Source of the DNA: Saprospiraceae bacterium
GTDB lineage: Bacteria > Bacteroidota > Bacteroidia > Chitinophagales > Saprospiraceae
Length of the DNA stretch: 38,531 bases
Assembly (NCBI GenBank): GCA_022844565.1
Contig: JALHLK010000047.1
Location: 1-38,531, forward strand
Direction of reading: 5' to 3'
In this document: piece after piece, positions 8,332 through 18,233 of the stretch
Layout of the letters: each line of letters begins with the position of its first letter
Numbering within the stretch: the stretch's first letter is position 1
The notes under the pieces: model-generated
What the model was told of the DNA's origin: nothing
The model's database searches: none
The model's input: only the letters and a program-made list of their open reading frames with translations
Translations under genes and position numbers: made by a program

Positions 8332-8735
8332 TTAAACCCAGATTTGGATTTATGGGCAAGCTCATAAAGAAGGCTTTTGCTAACTTGTATGTTGTAATTT
8401 TTGCTATTGAATATCAACTAATTACATTAAGTTAGATGGAATTAAGCATTAGAAATGAACTGCAAGAAAATATATACTACCTAACTTATGGTTGTAATAG
8501 CTGTGACGGGGCGCCACTGTTCAAGACTAAATTGACTTGCGGTCAATTTTTAACGTCTTTCATGTCCTCTATGCAGCTAAGGCTGCAAAAAAAATAGGAG
8601 AAGCTAAAATCCAGTTGGTTTTAGTTCACAGCTAAATTGATATTTTGGATATCAATTTTTTACGCTGCTCATGTGCTTCACTACTATTTTGCCAAATTTC
8701 CTTTCGAATAAAGTCTAATGCTTAATCTGGGTTAA
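8332..8735. repeat. Non-coding block with nested inverted repeats and hairpins
   Basis: No credible gene lies in the 562 bases before pheT. The block is bounded by imperfect inverted repeats (TTAAACCCAGATT at 8332-8344 and AATCTGGGTTAA at 8724-8735). Nested inside is a perfect 13-base inverted pair, ATTAAGCATTAGA at 8441-8453 and its complement at 8714-8726. Between them are two similar units. Unit 1 (8520-8565) holds the hairpin AAATTGAC/GTCAATTT, and unit 2 (8625-8674) holds AAATTGATAT/ATATCAATTT. In both units the hairpin runs into a T-tract and then ACG...TCATGT. A further small hairpin, GCAGC/GCTGC, lies between them. It could be a MITE-like repeat or a structured RNA; no target duplication is evident. 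Confidence 0.55.
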
Positions 8736-8853
8736 ATATAAAAGAAAGGTAGAAACTAAGAACGATTGAATTCGAGATGGATAAGAAGTACCCTATTTTG
8801 AAGTAATTTTGGTTGGATATGGTAAATTCATTTTAGTTATTTAGGTTTTAGGT

Positions 8854-8861
8854 TATATTTG
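8854..8861 (+). promoter_or_regulatory. -7 box of the pheT operon
   Basis: TATATTTG fits TAnnTTTG and is followed by GC and an A-tract, 32 bases before the pheT ATG. The leader is short, with no room for a leader-peptide attenuator or T-box. Confidence 0.6.
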
Positions 8862-8893
8862 CAAAAAATATTAACGACTTATAGAGTTATACC

Positions 8894-11332
8894 ATGAAAA
8901 TATCAAGAAATTGGCTTTCTAAATATCTAGATCTTGCCCTAATTACAAATGAGCAGATAGAAGAAATTCTCACAAAACTAGGTTTAGAAGTTGAAGGAGT
9001 AGAAAATTTTGAAAGTATAAAAGGTGGCTTAAAAGGTTTAGTAGTTGGACATGTTCTTACCTGCGAAAAACATGAAAATGCCGATAAACTTAAAGTAACA
9101 ACGGTAGATATTGGCACGGAAGCACCTTTACAAATCGTTTGTGGTGCCAATAATGTAGCTGTGGGACAAAAAGTAATTGTAGCCACAGTGGGCGCTACAT
9201 TGTACCCTACCCAAGGCGAACCTTTACAAATCAAAAAAAGTAATATAAGAGGTGTAGAATCTCAAGGTATGATTTGTGCAGAAGATGAAATAGGCTTAGG
9301 TACAAGTCATGACGGGATTATGATCTTGGATGATAGTTTAGCGGTAGGGAAAAAAGTATCCGATTTATACCAAGTGAGTACGGATACCGTATTTGAAATC
9401 GGGCTTACACCTAACCGATCAGATGCCACTTGCCACATAGGAGTTGCTAAAGATATAAAAGCATATCTACAGACGCACTTAAAGTATACAGATACAGTAA
9501 GAGAACCAGGTACACAAGCATTTCATGTTGACAATACGAAGTCATACACTCCTGTCGAGGTAGAACATACGGATTGTATAAGATATTCAGGGCTTACCAT
9601 CACGGACATTAAAGTTGGTCCATCACCTGCATGGTTAAAGAATAATTTGGCCGCTATTGGAGTTAAGTCAATTAACAATATAGTCGATGTGACAAATTAT
9701 ATATTACACGAGTATGGTCAACCCTTGCACGCATTTGATTATCATAAAATAGCAGAACAAAAGATTATTGTCACAAAACTTCCAACAGGTACCGAGTTTT
9801 TGGCACTAGATGATAGAACGTTTAAATTACATGAAGACGATTTGATCATTTGTGATGGACATAGAAATCCAATGTGTATCGCTGGAGTATATGGGGGTAA
9901 AAACAGTGGAGTCAGTGCAGAGACAACTGCGATATTCCTAGAATCAGCACATTTTGAAGCAGGCTGCATTAGAAAAACAAGTATGCGTCATAATTTACGA
10001 ACAGATGCGGCAAAAGTCTTCGAAAAAGGCAGTGATCCCTCTATTACAGTAAGTGCTTTGAAAAGAGCAGCTATAATGATCTGTGATTTGACGGGTGGAA
10101 GGGTAAGCAGTGAGCTCGACGATATATACCCTCATCATGTTGAGCCAATAGAAATTGTTATTAGATATGATAGGGTCAGAAAATTAATTGGGTACCCATT
10201 CTTAGAAGAAGATATTCACAACATACTAGGGGCGCTAGAGATGAGTGCACGAAAGATAGACTCTGAGAGAGTGACGGTACACGTACCTACCAATAAAGCT
10301 GATGTAAAAAGAGAAGTAGACGTAATCGAAGAAATATTAAGGATATATGGATTTGATAATGTGCCACTTCCTGCTAAAATTAATAGTGCTATTACAAATA
10401 ATGAGACTGCGGGTAGACATACTCTGAAAAATAAAATTTCCGACACCTTGGTTGCGAATGGTTATTATGAGATGATGGGTCTTTCTCTAATTGAATCCAA
10501 AACTTGTATAGAGACACTAAATATCAATGAAGCAGAATTGGTTTTGATCAACAATACTTCAAACATAAGTCTTGATGCCATGCGTCCTGATATGCTTTTG
10601 TCAGGTTTAAAAAGTGTTACGCACAATCAAAACCGTCAACAAAATGATATCAAACTTTTTGAAATTGGAAAAACCTACAAAAAAGGATCAAATGCATTTC
10701 AAGAAGAACAGTTTATTTCCATTTTTGCATCTGGTTTAGATAAACCTGAAAATTGGCAAAGTCAATCAAAAAATATCAACTTTTACGAAATCAAAAGAAT
10801 CGTATTAAAGACCCTATTGAGTATAGGCTTAACAAAATATGAGGTTCAAGAGTTGACTGATAGTAATAGATTGGCATACGGCATTGCAATAATAGTTCAA
10901 AATAAAAAAATTGCAGAATGTGGCTTGGTCCACCCTAAGATCGCTAAATTGATGGATGCACGAAATGAAGTTTTTTATGGTGAGATAAACCTTGATTTAG
11001 TGTTTGGGATGTTCAAAAGTAACATTCAAATGAAACCAATAAGTAAATTTCCCGTAGTCACAAGAGATTTAGCTTTTATACTAGACAAAAAAGTTAGTTA
11101 TGCAATGCTTGAAACAATTGGTAAAAAAATAGGAAAGCCTTTACTATCGGAGATGACGATGTTTGATCTGTATGACAATGAAAAACATGTTGGTGAAGGT
11201 AAAAAATCAGTGGCTCTCAGATTTAATTTTGAAGATAGTAGTAAAACACTTACAGAACTCGAGATAGAACAAAAGATGAATGCATTGATCAAAGGCTATA
11301 CTTCAGAAGTTGGAGCTTTATTAAGGAGTTAG
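8894..11332 (+). CDS. pheT: Phenylalanine--tRNA ligase beta subunit
   Basis: The beta subunit of the alpha2-beta2 phenylalanyl-tRNA synthetase, which provides tRNA binding and editing. The protein is 812 aa, the normal length. Domains in order: N-terminal MKISRNWLSKYLDL; an OB-fold tRNA-binding domain (about 40-150, with CEKHENADKL and QIVCGANNV); the B3/B4 editing domain (about 210-390, with NIVDVTNYILHEYGQPLHAF); a B5 domain (about 405-480); the core catalytic-like domain (LTPNRSD occurs earlier; MRPDMLLSGL and KLFEIGKTY here); and the C-terminal ferredoxin-like anticodon-binding domain (about 715-812, with FPVVTRDLAFILD). No pheS is adjacent, as is common in Bacteroidota. The TMTC-like gene and dprA follow closely, probably on the same transcript. 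Confidence 0.97.
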   Translation: MKISRNWLSKYLDLALITNEQIEEILTKLGLEVEGVENFESIKGGLKGLVVGHVLTCEKHENADKLKVTTVDIGTEAPLQIVCGANNVAVGQKVIVATVGATLYPTQGEPLQIKKSNIRGVESQGMICAEDEIGLGTSHDGIMILDDSLAVGKKVSDLYQVSTDTVFEIGLTPNRSDATCHIGVAKDIKAYLQTHLKYTDTVREPGTQAFHVDNTKSYTPVEVEHTDCIRYSGLTITDIKVGPSPAWLKNNLAAIGVKSINNIVDVTNYILHEYGQPLHAFDYHKIAEQKIIVTKLPTGTEFLALDDRTFKLHEDDLIICDGHRNPMCIAGVYGGKNSGVSAETTAIFLESAHFEAGCIRKTSMRHNLRTDAAKVFEKGSDPSITVSALKRAAIMICDLTGGRVSSELDDIYPHHVEPIEIVIRYDRVRKLIGYPFLEEDIHNILGALEMSARKIDSERVTVHVPTNKADVKREVDVIEEILRIYGFDNVPLPAKINSAITNNETAGRHTLKNKISDTLVANGYYEMMGLSLIESKTCIETLNINEAELVLINNTSNISLDAMRPDMLLSGLKSVTHNQNRQQNDIKLFEIGKTYKKGSNAFQEEQFISIFASGLDKPENWQSQSKNINFYEIKRIVLKTLLSIGLTKYEVQELTDSNRLAYGIAIIVQNKKIAECGLVHPKIAKLMDARNEVFYGEINLDLVFGMFKSNIQMKPISKFPVVTRDLAFILDKKVSYAMLETIGKKIGKPLLSEMTMFDLYDNEKHVGEGKKSVALRFNFEDSSKTLTELEIEQKMNALIKGYTSEVGALLRS

Positions 11333-11364
11333 GATTAAACATCTGAATTATTCAAGAATTTCCA

Positions 11365-13278
11365 ATGTCAAAAAATAAACAAAATAAAAATAAGCAAAGT
11401 AAAACAAACGAGGTAGATAATCCTCTTACTTTCACAATTATTAAAAACAATTGGAAGGATCTAAAATTTTTAACCATAATCGGTGGGATTATATTTTTAT
11501 CATTTTTCATCTATTCACAAGGAATAAACTACGAGTATGTCTTAGATGATGAGATGATGATCAAGGAAAACAAATTCACCAATGAAGGTTACGGTGGTAT
11601 TTTCAAACACCTTACAAACGAAAGTATGACAGGTTATTTTGGTGAACAAAAAAACCTACTTCCTGGAAATAGATTCAGACCTTTGTCTCTAGTTACCTTC
11701 TCGATTGAGAAAGGAATAATGGGTAAATTAAGTCCTGAATTAGGCCACTTTAATAATATACTTCTTTATGCAGCTACAGGAATATTGATTTTTATATTAT
11801 TCAGAACACTTTTGGCTTTTGGTAAAACATCTTTTGAAGAAAACAAAGACCTTAAAGAATATATTTTACCAGGCTTAATAGCAATTTTATTTATTGCTCA
11901 CCCATTGCATGTTGAAGCAGTAGCCAATATAAAAGGTAGAGACGAAATTATGGCCATGTTGTTTAGCTTGACATCGTTATACTTGTATTTAAAATATATA
12001 ACAGATAATCAGAAAAAGTATGTCATTTTTGGTGCCATTAGTTACTTTTTAGCACTTTTATCAAAAGAAAATGCAATTACATGGCTATTAGTAATACCGA
12101 TGACCATCTACTTTTTTGTAGGTAAAGACTATTGGAAGCCGCTTAAGAGCTTAGGCATAACAACATTGATTTACTTGATTTGGAGGTTTACTGTGAGTGG
12201 AGTTCCAAAATTGGGAGATTCTAGTAACGATATCATGAATAATCCATTTTTAGAAATGAATTTTATGGAGAAGTATGCTACCATTTTTTACACATTATTG
12301 AAGTATGTCCAATTACTAATCTTTCCAAACCCTCTAACACATGACTATTATCCATATGCTATTCCAAAAATGGACTTGGGAAATTGGCAGGTTTGGGTAA
12401 GTATTGTCTTTTATGCATTTATCTTGTGGATTGGTCTTAAACTATTAAAAAGTAAAAATTTGGTTTCATACAGCTTACTTTTTTACTTGGTTACTTTAAG
12501 TATCGTATCTAATATTGTTATCAATCTTGGAACATTTATGAATGACCGATTTGTATACATGCCTTCATTAGGATATTGTGTATTGATAGCGGTAGGAATT
12601 TACTTTGTTTCTAAGAAAATATCTTTTATTAAATCTACAACATCCATATATGTATTAGGAGCATTGGTTGTCCTACCATATTTGTGGAAGTCGTACCACA
12701 GGGTACCCGCTTGGGAAAATTCACTCACTCTTAATAAATCAGCTTTTCCAGCTTCCAAGAACAGTGCAAGAGCAAACAGTTTCATGGCTACGGCAATTTA
12801 CGAAGATTATAAAGTAAACACGGGTAACACTGATTCCAAACTCATTTTACTAGCTGCAGCAAAACCTTATGCTCTAAAAGCCATAGAAATTCTTCCTAAT
12901 TATCATAATGGCAATCTCATGTTGGCAGGTATAGCTGGTGAAACATATAGATTTGATCGTAATCTGCAGACATTATTAGATGATTTTTATATTATAGCAA
13001 GTAATCGACCAGATATTGACTATCAAGTAGATGGCAATGGTAATCCAACTTCTTTTGTGACTCAATACCTATCCTACATAAATTCAGCAGAAAGTGGAAA
13101 CCCAATATTAAAGGCATTTTATCTCAAATTATTAAACACAATGAATATGAGTAATAAGCCAAAAGTCAGAGAATGGAAAAATGCGATAGCAGACTTGGCA
13201 TTACAAGGCTTTAGTGGTGACATTGATGTCTTAAAAATTGCAAATACTGTAAAAGGAATCCATCTTCAACGTCAATAA
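11365..13278 (+). CDS. TMTC-like multi-pass membrane glycosyltransferase
   Basis: A 637-aa polytopic membrane protein resembling the TMTC/DUF1736 group of GT-C glycosyltransferases, which transfer mannose or another sugar from a lipid carrier to proteins. After a cytoplasmic Lys/Asn-rich start there is a membrane segment near residues 35-55. A first external loop follows with YVLDDEMMI, carrying the acidic pair typical of GT-C enzymes, and then RPLSLVTFSIE. The diagnostic block AHPLHVEAVANIKGRDEIMA lies near residues 176-195. Around ten further hydrophobic segments extend to about residue 445. The last 190 residues are soluble and helical, where TMTCs carry TPR repeats; no clean TPR is readable here. 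The gene lies 32 bases after pheT and 7 before dprA. Donor and acceptor are unknown. Confidence 0.72.
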   Translation: MSKNKQNKNKQSKTNEVDNPLTFTIIKNNWKDLKFLTIIGGIIFLSFFIYSQGINYEYVLDDEMMIKENKFTNEGYGGIFKHLTNESMTGYFGEQKNLLPGNRFRPLSLVTFSIEKGIMGKLSPELGHFNNILLYAATGILIFILFRTLLAFGKTSFEENKDLKEYILPGLIAILFIAHPLHVEAVANIKGRDEIMAMLFSLTSLYLYLKYITDNQKKYVIFGAISYFLALLSKENAITWLLVIPMTIYFFVGKDYWKPLKSLGITTLIYLIWRFTVSGVPKLGDSSNDIMNNPFLEMNFMEKYATIFYTLLKYVQLLIFPNPLTHDYYPYAIPKMDLGNWQVWVSIVFYAFILWIGLKLLKSKNLVSYSLLFYLVTLSIVSNIVINLGTFMNDRFVYMPSLGYCVLIAVGIYFVSKKISFIKSTTSIYVLGALVVLPYLWKSYHRVPAWENSLTLNKSAFPASKNSARANSFMATAIYEDYKVNTGNTDSKLILLAAAKPYALKAIEILPNYHNGNLMLAGIAGETYRFDRNLQTLLDDFYIIASNRPDIDYQVDGNGNPTSFVTQYLSYINSAESGNPILKAFYLKLLNTMNMSNKPKVREWKNAIADLALQGFSGDIDVLKIANTVKGIHLQRQ

Positions 13279-13285
13279 TGCCCAT

Positions 13286-14389
13286 ATGAATGAAGACCTT
13301 CAATATCAAATTGGATTATCACTCACTCCAAATATTGGTCCTGTAGTTGGTAAAACTTTAATTGCTTATTGTGGTTCTGCAAAGGCTGTATTTGAGTCAA
13401 CGCCAGCAAATTTAGCTAAAATACCTTCTATTGGACCTTCCACAGCCAGTATGATAAACAAAAATCTACTTTTAGATGCCGAAAATGAAATCAATAACTG
13501 TACTAAAAAGGGCATAGATATATTATCCTATCTCGATGATGAGTATCCCCAAAGACTAAAACACATCAATAGTAATCCACTGATCATTTACAAAGTAGGA
13601 AAAGGAAATCTAAATCCACATCGAAGTGTAAGTATGGTAGGCACCAGAACACCTACAGTAAATGGAAAAATAATTGCTGAAAAAGTTGTAGAAGATTTTA
13701 AAGATTTAGGGGCTACTTTGGTAAGTGGTTTTGCTTATGGAGTTGATACCATATGTCATAAACAATGTCTTGACAGGGGAATTCCTACCATAGCAGTATT
13801 AGGAAATGGATTGGATAAAATATACCCATCAGAAAATAGAGAATTATTTTATAAAATCCAAGCAGATCTAAATAGTGCCATTATATCTGAATTTCCATTA
13901 GGTACAGGTCCTGATAAGCCAAACTTTCCGATGAGGAATAGAATCATAGCAGCAATCACAGATGCTACCATAGTAGTCGAGTCAAAGATCAAAGGCGGGT
14001 CTATGATCACAGCTGAGTTTGCCAATGAATTTAGTAAAGATGTATTTGCTATACCTGGTAGACCGTCTGATATATATTCTGCTGGTTGTAATGCTTTGAT
14101 AAAAAGACATAAAGCTCACTTGTTTGAGTCTGTAAAAGATCTTGTTTACATCATGCGATGGGATGTACTTAATAAGCAAAAAGTGGTACAAACAATGCTT
14201 TTTTTAGACATTTCAGAAGATGAAAAGCCCCTATACGATTTATTAAAACAAGAAAAAGAATTGTCTATTGACCAATTATGTTACCGATTGGCTAAACCAG
14301 CATCAGAAGTTGCGACATTACTGTTAACGATGGAGTTTAAAGGGATACTGAGATCTCTACCTGGTAAAATATACTGTTTAAATGCTTAA
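13286..14389 (+). CDS. dprA: DNA-processing protein DprA
   Basis: DprA (Smf) loads RecA onto incoming single-stranded DNA during natural transformation and is conserved even where competence is unproven. At 367 aa the domain order is complete. It starts with an N-terminal helical part with a helix-hairpin-helix-like IPSIGPSTA (about 45-55). The Rossmann-like DprA core (about 100-300) follows, with MVGTRTPT, SGFAYGVDT, VLGNGLDKIYPSEN, NFPMRNRIIAA, GSMITAEFA and VFAIPG. The C-terminal winged helix (about 310-367) carries LCYRLAKPASEVATLLLTME. It lies 7 bases behind the membrane glycosyltransferase gene, at the end of the probable pheT transcript. Confidence 0.95.
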   Translation: MNEDLQYQIGLSLTPNIGPVVGKTLIAYCGSAKAVFESTPANLAKIPSIGPSTASMINKNLLLDAENEINNCTKKGIDILSYLDDEYPQRLKHINSNPLIIYKVGKGNLNPHRSVSMVGTRTPTVNGKIIAEKVVEDFKDLGATLVSGFAYGVDTICHKQCLDRGIPTIAVLGNGLDKIYPSENRELFYKIQADLNSAIISEFPLGTGPDKPNFPMRNRIIAAITDATIVVESKIKGGSMITAEFANEFSKDVFAIPGRPSDIYSAGCNALIKRHKAHLFESVKDLVYIMRWDVLNKQKVVQTMLFLDISEDEKPLYDLLKQEKELSIDQLCYRLAKPASEVATLLLTMEFKGILRSLPGKIYCLNA

Positions 14390-14431
14390 TTTTATCATGA
14401 AACTACGGTTAAAAGCTTCATCGGAAATTAA

Positions 14432-14464
14432 TTGAGGTTAAATGAAAATTAATCTCTAGCTTTG
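14432..14464 (+). promoter_or_regulatory. Promoter of the smpB-trk operon
   Basis: TTG at 14432-14434 and TAGCTTTG at 14457-14464 (TAnnTTTG) are separated by 22 bases. The ATG of smpB is at 14515. Confidence 0.55.
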
Positions 14465-14514
14465 CCAAACTTTTTGAAAATCAAATTTGAACGTTTTTTT
14501 AAACAAGTAAATTT

Positions 14515-14976
14515 ATGTCAGCACCAAAAAAGGAAATAATAAATAGGAAGGCAAAATTTGAATATCAATTCTTACAAGATTTTGAAGCAGGCATCGCCCT
14601 ACTTGGAACGGAAGTAAAAGCCATTAGAGAAGGTAATGCCAACTTAACTGATGCTTATTGCCTAATTGTTGGTCCACAAATAATCGTAAAAAATCTATAT
14701 ATCGGAGACTTCAAACATGGTAATATCTACAATCATGAGCACAGAAGAGACCGAGTTTTACTACTAAGAAAAAGTGAAATAAAAAAAATAGAAAGAAGAG
14801 TCACTGAAAAAGGAATGACACTAGTTCCCTATAGAATGTATTTTTCAGATAGAGGACTGGTAAAAGTAGTTGTTGTTCTTGCGCAAGGGAAGAAAGAATT
14901 TGACAAAAGGGAAGCAATGAAAGAGCGTGATAGCAAACGTGAATTAGATAGAATTAAAAAAATTACCAATAAATAG
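14515..14976 (+). CDS. smpB: SsrA-binding protein SmpB
   Basis: SmpB binds tmRNA and delivers it to stalled ribosomes for trans-translation. The 153-aa protein shows the whole family pattern: INRKAKFEYQFLQDFEAGI, LLGTEVKAIREGNANLTDAY, the lysine-rich IERRVTEKGMTLVP, YFSDRGLVKVVVVLAQGKKE, and a basic C-terminal tail (DKREAMKERDSKRELDRIKK) that reads the empty A site. It starts a run in which trkA follows after 12 bases. The ssrA gene itself is not in the window. Confidence 0.97.
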   Translation: MSAPKKEIINRKAKFEYQFLQDFEAGIALLGTEVKAIREGNANLTDAYCLIVGPQIIVKNLYIGDFKHGNIYNHEHRRDRVLLLRKSEIKKIERRVTEKGMTLVPYRMYFSDRGLVKVVVVLAQGKKEFDKREAMKERDSKRELDRIKKITNK

Positions 14977-14988
14977 TATTATTTTAAG

Positions 14989-16329
14989 ATGAAGATACTC
15001 ATAGCTGGAGCGGGAGATATTGGGTTTCACCTAGCAAAAATGCTAACTTCTGATGAACACGCTATCATGCTCATAGATACTAATGAGACTGTACTTGAAT
15101 ATGCGAGTAGTCATTTGGACATTTTAGTTATCAAAGGTGATGCTACATCTATTAAGACACTTCAAGAAGCACATATTGAGGATGTTGACCTATTTATTGC
15201 AGTAACCACTTTCGAGAGTGTAAATATTGTAGCTTGTATCCTAGCTAAGCAAGCAGGGGTAAAACAGACAATTGCTAGAGTAAATAAGCAAGAATTTACA
15301 AGTGCAGAACAAAAAGAGGTATTCAAAAAATTGGGTGTCGACAAAGTTATATTCCCAACAAGATTAGCTGCTTACGAAATACAAAGGCTTTTAAAATTGA
15401 CAGAGGTCACAGACAATTTTGAATTCGAAGGAGGTAAAATGTCTGTAATTGGTGTCAAATTAGAGAATAATAGTCCTTTTGTTGGTCGAACACTTGTAGA
15501 ATTGGATGAATTATACCCACATATAGAAAGTAGACCAATTGCCATATTAAGAGGGCAGCAAACCATTCTACCAAGAAGTAATACATTGATGAACTTAGGA
15601 GATCATGTGTACTTTATTACTTTAGCTAAGGATAGGGAGCTCCTTATCCGATTGATCGGTAGATCAGATAAGAAAGTCAAAAAAGTAATGATTTTAGGTG
15701 GTGCTGGAGTAGGTTTTGAAACTGCTGTGGCCTTGGACGAAAAATATAGTCTTACCGTAGTTGAAAAATCTAAGGATGTATGCAAAAAGTTGGTTGAAGT
15801 CCTTGAAGATGGCTTGGTCATAGAAGGTGACCCTTCAAATATGGAACTTTTAAAAGAGGAAGGTCTTAAAGAAATGGATGCGATCATAGCAGTCACACCT
15901 AACTCAGAGACAAACATCATAGCCTGCCTGATTGCAGAACATGAAGGGGTAAAAAAAACAATTGCCTTAGTAGACAATACTGATTATACACATATTAGTC
16001 AACACATCGGTATTGACACCATCATCAACAAAAGGTTGATTGCGGCAAATAACATATTTAGGTATGTCAAAAAAGGAAAAGTTGAAGCCATCACAAGTCT
16101 ACACGGTGTTGATGCCGAAATTATTGAATATATTATGCACAAAGACAGTGTGTTAACAAGTAAACCATTAAGGCAAGTACCATTTCCAAAAAACACTTTG
16201 ATAGCCGGAGTGATAAGAGGTGAAGAAAGTATAATTCCAAATGGTGATTTTCAGATTCAGATTGGAGACAAGGTAATCGTACTTGGTGTTACTACCTCCC
16301 TTCAAAAAATTGACGACCTTTTCAGATAA
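14989..16329 (+). CDS. trkA: Trk potassium uptake regulatory subunit TrkA
   Basis: TrkA is the cytoplasmic NAD-binding gating subunit of the TrkH potassium channel. The 446-aa protein is a tandem of two RCK units. The first RCK_N has GAGDIGFHLAKML (a GxGxxG nucleotide site) and an acidic LIDTNE, and is followed by an RCK_C (about 140-225). The second RCK_N starts at MILGGAGVGFETAVAL with the acidic VVEKSKD, and ends with a second RCK_C (about 370-446). The stop codon overlaps the trkH start by one base (TAATG), showing translational coupling. No odd residues are seen. Confidence 0.96.
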   Translation: MKILIAGAGDIGFHLAKMLTSDEHAIMLIDTNETVLEYASSHLDILVIKGDATSIKTLQEAHIEDVDLFIAVTTFESVNIVACILAKQAGVKQTIARVNKQEFTSAEQKEVFKKLGVDKVIFPTRLAAYEIQRLLKLTEVTDNFEFEGGKMSVIGVKLENNSPFVGRTLVELDELYPHIESRPIAILRGQQTILPRSNTLMNLGDHVYFITLAKDRELLIRLIGRSDKKVKKVMILGGAGVGFETAVALDEKYSLTVVEKSKDVCKKLVEVLEDGLVIEGDPSNMELLKEEGLKEMDAIIAVTPNSETNIIACLIAEHEGVKKTIALVDNTDYTHISQHIGIDTIINKRLIAANNIFRYVKKGKVEAITSLHGVDAEIIEYIMHKDSVLTSKPLRQVPFPKNTLIAGVIRGEESIIPNGDFQIQIGDKVIVLGVTTSLQKIDDLFR

Positions 16330-17786
16330 TGGGGATGATAAATTTACGCGCAATAGCAAATGTGATAGGGGTTTTATTGATTATCCTTGGGCTTTGCATA
16401 TTACTCTGTATACCTGTTTCATTATTTTATCAAAGCGGAGAGGCCGGAGCTCTTTTTAATGCAGGAGCATTTACTATGATTATGGGTATACTCTCTTGGA
16501 AATATAATTTAAATACCGAAGGAGAACATTTAACCAAAAGAGAAGGCTATCTTATTGTAGCTCTTTCTTGGCTATTGATTAGTATTTTTGCAGCAATCCC
16601 TTACCATTTGGCAGGTGTTACACCTAACTTTGCAGATGCAGCATTCGAATCTGTCTCAGGCTTGACTACGACGGGTGCTTCAGTGTTTACTGATATTGAG
16701 GCTTTACCAAAGGGTATTTTATTTTGGCGTTCCATGACGCATTGGTTGGGGGGTATGGGTATTATTGTACTAACCATAGCAATATTCCCACTTTTAGGAA
16801 TTGCAGGTATTGAACTATTTACAGCCGAGTCTCCAGGACCAACCACAGATAAAATTCACCCAAAAATCAAAGAAACCGCCAAAAGATTATGGGGCATTTA
16901 TGTGTTGCTCACAATCGTATGTAGCTTGGTTTATTGGATTGAAGGAATGACTTTATTTGATTCAATAAATCATTCTTTTGCTACAATGGCTACTGGTGGT
17001 TTTTCCACAAAGAATGCCTCAGCTGCTGCTTTCAGTCCATTAATACAATACACGATGATTTTCTTCATGTTTTTAGCAGGATGTAACTATTTTGTTATCT
17101 ATTCTTTGATTAAAGGAAGATTTAGAAAGGTCTTCAATAATGAGGAGTTTAAATTTTATGTGAGTATTGTTCTAATTTTCATTTCTTTAATGACAATAGG
17201 AGTAATTTTGAGATCTGATCTAACTATAGAAGAATCTTTTAGACATGTATCTTTTACTGTTGTTTCACTTATCACCACTACCGGATTTGTATCTTATGAT
17301 TATACCTTGTGGGGTTACGGGTTGACATCTGTGTGTTTTTTACTGTTATTTGTAGGAGCTTGTGCAGGTTCTACAGCAGGTGGTATTAAAATTATTAGGC
17401 ATATTGTCTTTATTAAAAATAGTTATCTAGAATTTAAACGAATATTACACCCAAGAGCGATTATAAGAATTAAAATTAGTAAGGAAGTGGTAGCACCCAA
17501 GATTTTGACCCATATTCTGGTGTTTTTATTATTGTACATCGGTGTATTTGGGGTGTCGATGTTATCCCTCACCTTACTTGAGTATGACTTGTTGACTTCC
17601 GCAGGTGCATCCGCAACATGCTTAGGTAATGTTGGCCCTGGTGTGGGTAATGTTGGTCCAGTAAATAATTTTGGATTTTTCAGCCCTTTGGCAAAATACA
17701 TTTTATCTTTTGTTATGGTAGTAGGTAGATTGGAGTTATTTACCATATTGGTACTATTTACCCCTTATTTTTGGAAAGTTAATTAA
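16329..17786 (+). CDS. trkH: Trk potassium channel subunit TrkH
   Basis: TrkH is the membrane pore of the potassium uptake system gated by TrkA. At 485 aa it has the family length and four M1-P-M2 repeats. The selectivity-filter loops can be read in order: GLTTTGASV (about 110), MATGGFSTKN (about 220), ITTTGFVSYD (about 320) and ATCLGNVGPGVGNVGP (about 430). MTHWLGGMGIIVL after the first pore helix is also typical. The start overlaps the trkA stop, and the next gene follows after 3 bases. The ion coupling (K+ channel or symport) is not settled for this family. Confidence 0.96.
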   Translation: MGMINLRAIANVIGVLLIILGLCILLCIPVSLFYQSGEAGALFNAGAFTMIMGILSWKYNLNTEGEHLTKREGYLIVALSWLLISIFAAIPYHLAGVTPNFADAAFESVSGLTTTGASVFTDIEALPKGILFWRSMTHWLGGMGIIVLTIAIFPLLGIAGIELFTAESPGPTTDKIHPKIKETAKRLWGIYVLLTIVCSLVYWIEGMTLFDSINHSFATMATGGFSTKNASAAAFSPLIQYTMIFFMFLAGCNYFVIYSLIKGRFRKVFNNEEFKFYVSIVLIFISLMTIGVILRSDLTIEESFRHVSFTVVSLITTTGFVSYDYTLWGYGLTSVCFLLLFVGACAGSTAGGIKIIRHIVFIKNSYLEFKRILHPRAIIRIKISKEVVAPKILTHILVFLLLYIGVFGVSMLSLTLLEYDLLTSAGASATCLGNVGPGVGNVGPVNNFGFFSPLAKYILSFVMVVGRLELFTILVLFTPYFWKVN

Positions 17787-17789
17787 GCT

Positions 17790-18233
17790 ATGATACTTCC
17801 AAAGTATAAAGAGTGGTTTGTCCAAGTAGAAGTGACTGATATCGATCAAAAGGCAAATAAGCTTACTGATGAAGCATATCAAAAAATAGACTGTTTGTCA
17901 TGTGGAAAATGTTGTAGATCAACCGTTACTACATTTGATGAAGAAGATATCACTAAAGCAAGTAAGTATCTACTTCTATCCCGTAAAGAATTTATCAAAA
18001 AATATTTGATTCTTGACTTAGATAATACATTTACCACGGTCTCCGTACCTTGTCCAATGCTTGACCTAGACAATAATAAATGTAGAATTTATGAAGCAAG
18101 GCCTAAGAGCTGTGCCTCTTTCCCACATACATACAGACCTCACTTTATGAGAAGAAAGAAAGCCCATTTAGAGAATAGTAGGTTTTGTCCTATAACGCAA
18201 TATGTGTTAGATGGTCTACTTAATGATACTTAA
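17790..18233 (+). CDS. YkgJ-type cysteine cluster protein
   Basis: A 147-aa protein of the YkgJ/CxxCxxCC family (PF03692), thought to bind Zn or an Fe-S cluster; its role is unknown. The motif CLSCGKCC gives Cys35, Cys38, Cys41 and Cys42. The rest of the cluster is in CPMLDLDNNKCRIYEARPKSC, followed by FPH. It starts 3 bases after trkH and is surely co-transcribed with smpB-trkA-trkH, though a functional link to potassium uptake is not established. The length is normal and the ligands are complete. Confidence 0.9.
   Translation: MILPKYKEWFVQVEVTDIDQKANKLTDEAYQKIDCLSCGKCCRSTVTTFDEEDITKASKYLLLSRKEFIKKYLILDLDNTFTTVSVPCPMLDLDNNKCRIYEARPKSCASFPHTYRPHFMRRKKAHLENSRFCPITQYVLDGLLNDT

Noticed and set aside
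15603-15977. Minus-strand open frame inside trkA
   Set aside because: Antisense shadow of a fully recognisable TrkA; no start signals or protein-like features.
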